DNA of 64,000 nucleotides. Origin: Candidatus Thiothrix sulfatifontis. GTDB taxonomy: Bacteria; Pseudomonadota; Gammaproteobacteria; Thiotrichales; Thiotrichaceae. The notes under the pieces are model-generated. The model did not search any database. It was not told where the DNA came from and was given only the letters and a program-made list of their open reading frames with translations. The stretch is taken from contig CP094685.1 of NCBI GenBank assembly GCA_022828425.1, forward strand, positions 2,108,001-2,172,000, in the 5' to 3' direction. This document shows positions 59,617 to 64,000 of the stretch, piece after piece (the first letter of the stretch is position 1; each line of letters opens with the position of its first letter). The position numbers were made by a program, and so were the translations under genes.

Positions 59617-61313
59617 GCATCAAATCCGACCATTGGATTCGCCGCATGGCAACTGAAACGAACATGATTGAGCCGTTCGAGTCGGGGCAAGTGCGTTCCG
59701 TGAATGGCGAAAAAATTGTCTCTTACGGCACATCCAGCTACGGCTACGACGTGCGTTGCGCCAACGAATTCAAGATTTTCACCAATATCAATAGCACCAT
59801 CGTTGATCCGAAGAACTTTGATGAAAAGAGCTTTGTGGATTTTAAAGGTGATGTTTGCATTATCCCGCCGAACTCGTTTGCACTGGCGCGGACGGTGGAA
59901 TATTTCCGCATTCCGCGTAGCACCTTGGTGGTGTGTTTGGGAAAATCGACGTATGCACGTTGTTTTCGCGGTGATACCCGTGTTGCTTTAGTCGATGGCT
60001 CTTCTCCAACCTTGGAAGAAATGGCAGTACGTGCCGAGCAGGGTGAATTGTTCTGGGGTTATAGCATTGGTGCAAACGGTCGTTTGATTGTGGCACAACT
60101 GGAAGCCCCGCGTTATGTGGGGCGTGATAGCCTCATTGAAGTTGGGTTAGATAATGGTAAAAGTATTTTCGCTACCCCTGACCATTTATTTATGCTGCGT
60201 GATGGGCGTTGGATCGCGGCGGGTGAATTAGCAGCGGGAACGTCGTTGATGCCATTATATCGGCAGTTGGCGCGTGGTTATGAAATGGTATACCAACCGT
60301 TGAACGGGCATTTGTATCCCACGCACCGTTTGGCTGATGAGTGGAATTTACGGAATGGCTTGTATGCTGATGTGCCAAACACCCATCGCCATCATGTCGA
60401 TATTGACCGTTTAAATAATAATCCTTGGAATATTGTCCGTATGGATGCCGGAGCACATATTCGGCTGCACAATGCGGAAAACTACGGTGAGGAGTTTGAC
60501 CCTGACGAACACAGTGCATCCATCCGTGCCGCATTGCATGAACGTATGCAAAATCCTGAATGGGCAGAACGTTATTCTAGCTTGCAAAGTGAACGAGCTA
60601 GTCGTTTCTGGCACGATGATGTTTATGCTGCTCAACGTGCAGAATTATTAGCAGCGCGTTGCAATCCCTCGGATGCTACTCGACAGGCTCATCGTGAGGC
60701 GATGCTTGCCCGTTATCAGGATCATGCAGAGCGAGTGAGGCAAAGTGAACGGATGAAAGCTGTTTGGGAGCAGGCTAATCCTGATAGACATCAACGTCAG
60801 GCTGAATTGGCGCGAAATTTGCGTTTGCGTACTGAGATTACTGATGAAATCGTGAAAGAGGCATTGCATCAAACGGGATCAATTCGAGGAGCAGCACGTT
60901 TATTAGAATGTGATCGTGCTGTATTCCGGCGTTTCCCGCATATTATTGATGCGTTCCGAGGTGTGAGCCGTGAAGGTCAGCAAAACCATAAAGTGACACA
61001 TGTTCGTCCTGTTGCAGGTGATCACGATGTGTTCTGTTCGACCGTTCCTGAAGCGGGAAATTTTGCGTTGGATAATGGCGTTTTCGTCCACAACTGCGGA
61101 ATAATTGTGAATGTAACGCCTTTAGAACCCGAATGGGAAGGCCACGTTACCTTGGAATTCTCCAACACAACGACGTTACCCGCGAAAATCTACGCCAACG
61201 AAGGCGTGGCGCAGATGCTGTTCTTCGAGTCGGATGAAGTTTGCTCCACGTCCTACAAAGATCGTGGTGGCAAGTACCAAGGGCAAACCGGCGTTACCCT
61301 GCCGAAGACGTAG
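59613..61313 (+). CDS. dcd: dCTP deaminase precursor containing an intein
   Basis: A 566-residue precursor. After removal of residues 117-494 the exteins join into a 188-residue dCTP deaminase (normal length about 188-193) reading [14 protein letters not shown] at the splice point. The enzyme makes dUTP from dCTP for thymidylate synthesis. The insertion lies directly after the conserved Ser-x-x-x-Arg of the active site, so the unspliced protein should be inactive. C-extein ends [15 protein letters not shown] as in gammaproteobacterial homologues. Starts within the stop of the lipoprotein gene. Confidence 0.95.
   Translation: MSIKSDHWIRRMATETNMIEPFESGQVRSVNGEKIVSYGTSSYGYDVRCANEFKIFTNINSTIVDPKNFDEKSFVDFKGDVCIIPPNSFALARTVEYFRIPRSTLVVCLGKSTYARCFRGDTRVALVDGSSPTLEEMAVRAEQGELFWGYSIGANGRLIVAQLEAPRYVGRDSLIEVGLDNGKSIFATPDHLFMLRDGRWIAAGELAAGTSLMPLYRQLARGYEMVYQPLNGHLYPTHRLADEWNLRNGLYADVPNTHRHHVDIDRLNNNPWNIVRMDAGAHIRLHNAENYGEEFDPDEHSASIRAALHERMQNPEWAERYSSLQSERASRFWHDDVYAAQRAELLAARCNPSDATRQAHREAMLARYQDHAERVRQSERMKAVWEQANPDRHQRQAELARNLRLRTEITDEIVKEALHQTGSIRGAARLLECDRAVFRRFPHIIDAFRGVSREGQQNHKVTHVRPVAGDHDVFCSTVPEAGNFALDNGVFVHNCGIIVNVTPLEPEWEGHVTLEFSNTTTLPAKIYANEGVAQMLFFESDEVCSTSYKDRGGKYQGQTGVTLPKT
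59961..61094 (+). mobile_element. HNH-type intein inside dcd
   Basis: A 378-residue intein. Block A starts with Cys ([10 protein letters not shown]), block B is [10 protein letters not shown] (Thr-x-x-His at 188-191), and the C-terminal blocks F/G read [20 protein letters not shown] and end VFVHN before Cys+1. The nucleophiles Cys1, terminal His-Asn and Cys+1 are all intact, so splicing should work. The middle carries an HNH-like homing endonuclease segment, [17 protein letters not shown] (258-274), and a helical region with a possible helix-turn-helix ([20 protein letters not shown]). Confidence 0.93.
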
Positions 61314-61317
61314 CCAG

Positions 61318-62712
61318 TCAGCAAGGCAGTGTTATTTGCACAACCAAACCGCCTTCCTCACGGTTTTTGGCAATAATGCTGCCTTGGTGTGCAGAAATGG
61401 CGCGATAAGCAATCGCTAAGCCCAAACCATATCCTTCATGGCTATTGTTGTTTGCCGGAGTGTTGCGGCGGTAAAACGGTTTAAAAATGCTGGTCAATTC
61501 CGTTTCAGACACGCCGTTGCCTTGATCTTCTACGCCAATTTGCAGGGCTTTGGGCAAAGCGTAGCCCGATACACGCAATAACACCGTCCCAGTCGGTGGT
61601 GTGTGTTGGATAGCATTGCGCAGCAAGTTTTCCAAGGCACGGTACAGTAATTCGGCATTGCCCGGAATCAGATAGCCCTCATCGGGTAAGTCGTGAATGA
61701 ATTGTATGTGCCGTTGCAGTGCAAGTGCTTCAAATTCAACGGTTTCAATCAATGTTTGCAGCAGTAAGCGTATGTCCACAAAGCTATCCATGTCGGTGGA
61801 TATACCCGCTTCTAAGCGAGCCAGTGTGAGTACTTCATTGACCAAACATTCCAACCGTTCGGCTTCTTGTTCAATTTGTTTAAGGCTTTTATTCAGGTAA
61901 GCAGGTTGCTGTCGTGCCAAAGCGATGCTCATATTCAGACGGGTGAGGGGCGAACGCAATTCATGCGAAATATCGTGCAAGAGCCGCTGTTGTGATGCCA
62001 TCAGGTGTTGTTGGGTTTCCACTAAGCTTTGCAGTTGCGTCGTCATGTGATCAAAGCCTTTGCCCAAATCCGCTAATTCATCGCGCCGTGAACCAATGTC
62101 TTGTGCGACACGGCGGGTCAGGTCGCCTGCTGCAACTGTTTGAAAAGCCTTGTTCAAAAGCTTGACTGGATGAGAAAAATACCACGCCAATCCCCAGCTA
62201 CTCAGAAAGCTGGCAGCGAAAATGCTGAATATGACCAGTACGTCTGCTGTGTGTTTTTTATTCATGCGCAAGCGGTGGGCGTTTGCAAATTCGGGAAATT
62301 GCCCCGACCAAGGGGCGAACAATAGATAGGTATTACCGTCATGATCCACTTCTCGCATCACCGGAAAGCTCAAGTTAAGCGGTGTTGCAGCGCGTAATCG
62401 TGCCACTACGGTTGGCGCAACCGTGCGCCCTAATAATTCCTGATTAGCATTGTCGAGTGCGTAGATTTGCATGTCAGCGGGAGCTTCCTGATCCTGTTCG
62501 CGTAACATCGCGGTAAGTGCGGCTGTTCCACCGTGCTGTAAAGTGAGCGCGGCTGCTTTTACGGCGACAATCGACATCGGATGTACGACGGTGGTTTCTT
62601 CCAAGGTGTGAAGTTGCCACTGTTGTACTAACAAGGGGATACCAACCACGCCAAACAGCAGTAGCAACGCCAACCAAAATGTCAGCAAAATTTTCCAAAA
62701 AAGGCGGTTCAT
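61318..62712 (-). CDS. Sensor histidine kinase (CpxA/EnvZ class)
   Basis: A 464-residue membrane kinase. It has two transmembrane helices (about 7-29 and 160-180) enclosing a periplasmic sensor of about 130 residues, a HAMP domain (SHPVKLLNKAFQTVAAGDLTRRV), the H-box LLHDISHELRSPLTRL with phosphoacceptor His, N-box ENLLRNAIQHTP, G1 VEDQGNGV and G2 GYGLGLAI. Layout resembles CpxA. It overlaps the regulator gene by four bases. Signal unknown. Confidence 0.93.
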   Translation of the reverse strand: MNRLFWKILLTFWLALLLLFGVVGIPLLVQQWQLHTLEETTVVHPMSIVAVKAAALTLQHGGTAALTAMLREQDQEAPADMQIYALDNANQELLGRTVAPTVVARLRAATPLNLSFPVMREVDHDGNTYLLFAPWSGQFPEFANAHRLRMNKKHTADVLVIFSIFAASFLSSWGLAWYFSHPVKLLNKAFQTVAAGDLTRRVAQDIGSRRDELADLGKGFDHMTTQLQSLVETQQHLMASQQRLLHDISHELRSPLTRLNMSIALARQQPAYLNKSLKQIEQEAERLECLVNEVLTLARLEAGISTDMDSFVDIRLLLQTLIETVEFEALALQRHIQFIHDLPDEGYLIPGNAELLYRALENLLRNAIQHTPPTGTVLLRVSGYALPKALQIGVEDQGNGVSETELTSIFKPFYRRNTPANNNSHEGYGLGLAIAYRAISAHQGSIIAKNREEGGLVVQITLPC

Positions 62713-63395
62713 GCGGGTAACAGTAGCAATTGATAACCTTGCGCTCGCACCGTGCGGATACTCAAACAGTCTCCGGCGATGTCATCCAGTTTCGTGCGTA
62801 AGCGTCCGATGTGCACGTCGATACTCCGGTCAAAAATGGTTAAGGAACGCTTCAGTGCATACAATGCCATTTCGTCTTTGCTGACAATGTAACCTACCTG
62901 CCGCACCAGAATTTCCAATAAACGGTATTCCGTATGCGTCAACGCGAGTGGCGTGGATTGCCAATAAGCGGTGGTTTGTTCAGCAAGCAGTTGCAAATGT
63001 CCCAAGGTCAAATGTTGGGTTAATGCCTGCCGTGTTTGAGTGCGGCGTAAAATCGCGCGGATACGGGCGACTAATTCCCGCGCATTGAACGGCTTGGCAA
63101 GGTAATCGTCTGCACCCATGTCCAGACCCTTGATACGATCGGCATCGTCATGTCTGGCGGTTAGCATTAACACGGGCACGGCATGATTTTGCCGTAATAG
63201 GGTTAGCACTTCGATGCCGTTTAAGCCCGGCATCATGTAATCCAGCACCAATAAGGCAGGTTCAAACTCCACCACCATACTGAGTGCCTCCGTGCCATTG
63301 GTGGCGATTAACACGCGAAAGCCTTCTTGTGTCAGAAAAGCCTGCAACATGTGCAGCAAACTCGTGTCATCGTCCACCAATAGCAGGGTATGCAT
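62709..63395 (-). CDS. OmpR-family response regulator
   Basis: A 228-residue regulator with receiver domain (LLVDDDTSLL acidic pocket, LLVLDYMMPGLNGIEVL phospho-Asp, VLMLTARHDD, DDYLAKPF) and C-terminal winged helix (ALTHTEYRLLEILVRQ, IFDRSIDVHIGRLRTKL). Upstream of and overlapping the kinase gene, forming a Cpx-like two-component pair. Confidence 0.95.
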   Translation of the reverse strand: MHTLLLVDDDTSLLHMLQAFLTQEGFRVLIATNGTEALSMVVEFEPALLVLDYMMPGLNGIEVLTLLRQNHAVPVLMLTARHDDADRIKGLDMGADDYLAKPFNARELVARIRAILRRTQTRQALTQHLTLGHLQLLAEQTTAYWQSTPLALTHTEYRLLEILVRQVGYIVSKDEMALYALKRSLTIFDRSIDVHIGRLRTKLDDIAGDCLSIRTVRAQGYQLLLLPA

Positions 63396-63418
63396 AAACG
63401 TGCCAGTGCCTCGTGATC

Positions 63419-64000
63419 TTACTGTTTTAAGTGTAAATTCAGGAAGTTGATAACGGCGGTTTCCACGTAAACTTCTTTGAAATCCCCCGCACCGTGTGTC
63501 CCGTTGGCGATGGGCATGTAACTGCTTTTAGCTTCACCAAACTTAGTGCGAATCGCATTATGCAGACGTTCTGACTGCGCAGGCGCAATATTACAATCCA
63601 TCAGACCATGAAACATATAAAACGGTGGTAATGGCGTGCTGCTAGGTAGCGCTGCCAGATAAGTCAAAGGACTGGCGGCATCCGCTTTGCTTTTATTTTC
63701 ACTGACAGTTGCACCGATCAGCGCGGATTCAGGCGAATCTGCCGCGCCGTTTGCGCCGGTACAACGGGTGACGTTGGTTGCCAGCATATCCGCATCCATG
63801 TTGTAAAAGTCGATTGGCCCAAACCAATTTACCGCTGCTTGAATGCGCGTGGCAGGGTCATTGGCTAAGGCGATGCCCATCATGGATGCCAAGTGTCCAC
63901 CTGCTGATGCACCCCATGCGCCAATTTTATCAGGATTCAAGCTATAAGTAGCCGCATTCGCTCGTAGATAAGTCACGATGCTTTTCATGTCATCCAATTG
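63419..64000 (-). CDS. Alpha/beta hydrolase (BD-FAE/esterase type), N-terminus beyond the window
   Basis: The C-terminal 194 or more residues of an esterase-like hydrolase; the frame is open to the right edge, so the start is missing. Seen: QLDDMKSIVTYLRANA, nucleophile elbow GAWGASAGGH, acid region FYMFHGLMDCNIAPAQ and catalytic His in NGTHGAGDF. Cys residues in TRCTGA and DCNI suggest an exported, disulfide-bearing protein, but the signal cannot be seen. Substrate unknown. Confidence 0.8.
   Translation of the reverse strand, partial: QLDDMKSIVTYLRANAATYSLNPDKIGAWGASAGGHLASMMGIALANDPATRIQAAVNWFGPIDFYNMDADMLATNVTRCTGANGAADSPESALIGATVSENKSKADAASPLTYLAALPSSTPLPPFYMFHGLMDCNIAPAQSERLHNAIRTKFGEAKSSYMPIANGTHGAGDFKEVYVETAVINFLNLHLKQ

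Overview
The window looks like chromosomal DNA of a sulfur-oxidising gammaproteobacterium, most plausibly a Thiothrix-type member of the Thiotrichales. This is inferred from gene content: a flavocytochrome-c sulfide dehydrogenase pair, a Phs/Psr-like molybdoenzyme beside a TDT (TehA/sulfite-exporter type) permease, and moderate GC with gammaproteobacterial-type GlnS, Rep, Bat and riboflavin genes. No rRNA, tRNA or CRISPR array was seen.

Layout. 1-7 kb: TrpD2/YbiB-like protein, a small RMF-like protein, a FemAB/CelD-type acyltransferase, glgC, a Crp/Fnr regulator and glnS. 6.8-12.2 kb: TDT permease, a small conserved protein and, divergently, a PhsABC-like molybdoenzyme operon. 12.2-15.5 kb (minus strand): Bcp peroxiredoxin, alpha/beta hydrolase, outer-membrane protein, NifX/NafY-like protein and a lone Rieske protein. 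15.8-21 kb (plus strand): a respiratory operon with a cytochrome bd-like subunit carrying a fused haem c domain, a second polytopic subunit, a monohaem cytochrome c, FccB-like flavoprotein and FccA-like dihaem cytochrome c. A perfect TTGA-N6-TCAA box lies in the divergent promoter region between these two operons.

21.4-27 kb is an AT-rich foreign island. An IS91-type transposase is followed by an integrase-less integron cassette cluster (CALIN-like): a membrane TIR protein, a protein with an HHP-type motif, a GNAT acetyltransferase and an unknown membrane protein, separated by attC-like sites. A 179-bp MITE-like element with an 18-bp terminal inverted repeat and a 3-bp target duplication sits inside one attC core site. 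Beside the island is a phosphoribulokinase paralogue in which the P-loop and all catalytic positions I could align are altered.

28-39 kb: split acyltransferase/SGNH pair, SNF2 helicase, mscL, moeB/thiF-like gene, a TonB-dependent receptor without a signal peptide, an XRE-NBR1-Ig regulator, a Sel1 protein, an Rrf2 regulator and bolA. 39.9-46.8 kb: a complete MoxR-DUF58-DUF4381-VWA-VWA/TPR-BatD operon. 47.7-51.3 kb (minus strand): an OLD-like ATPase, a TOPRIM-like protein and Rep helicase joined almost stop-to-start, recalling a split Gabija or PARIS arrangement. 51.4-59.6 kb: thioredoxin-like protein, ampD, META protein, then glyA-nrdR-ribD-ribE-ribBA-ribH-nusB. 59.6-61.3 kb: dcd interrupted by a 378-residue HNH intein placed directly after the active-site Ser-x-x-x-Arg. 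61.3-64 kb: a two-component system and a truncated esterase.

The most novel candidates are the bd-like/FCSD/Rieske respiratory module, the cassette array with its MITE-disrupted attC, the phosphoribulokinase-like pseudoenzyme and the ATPase-TOPRIM-Rep operon.
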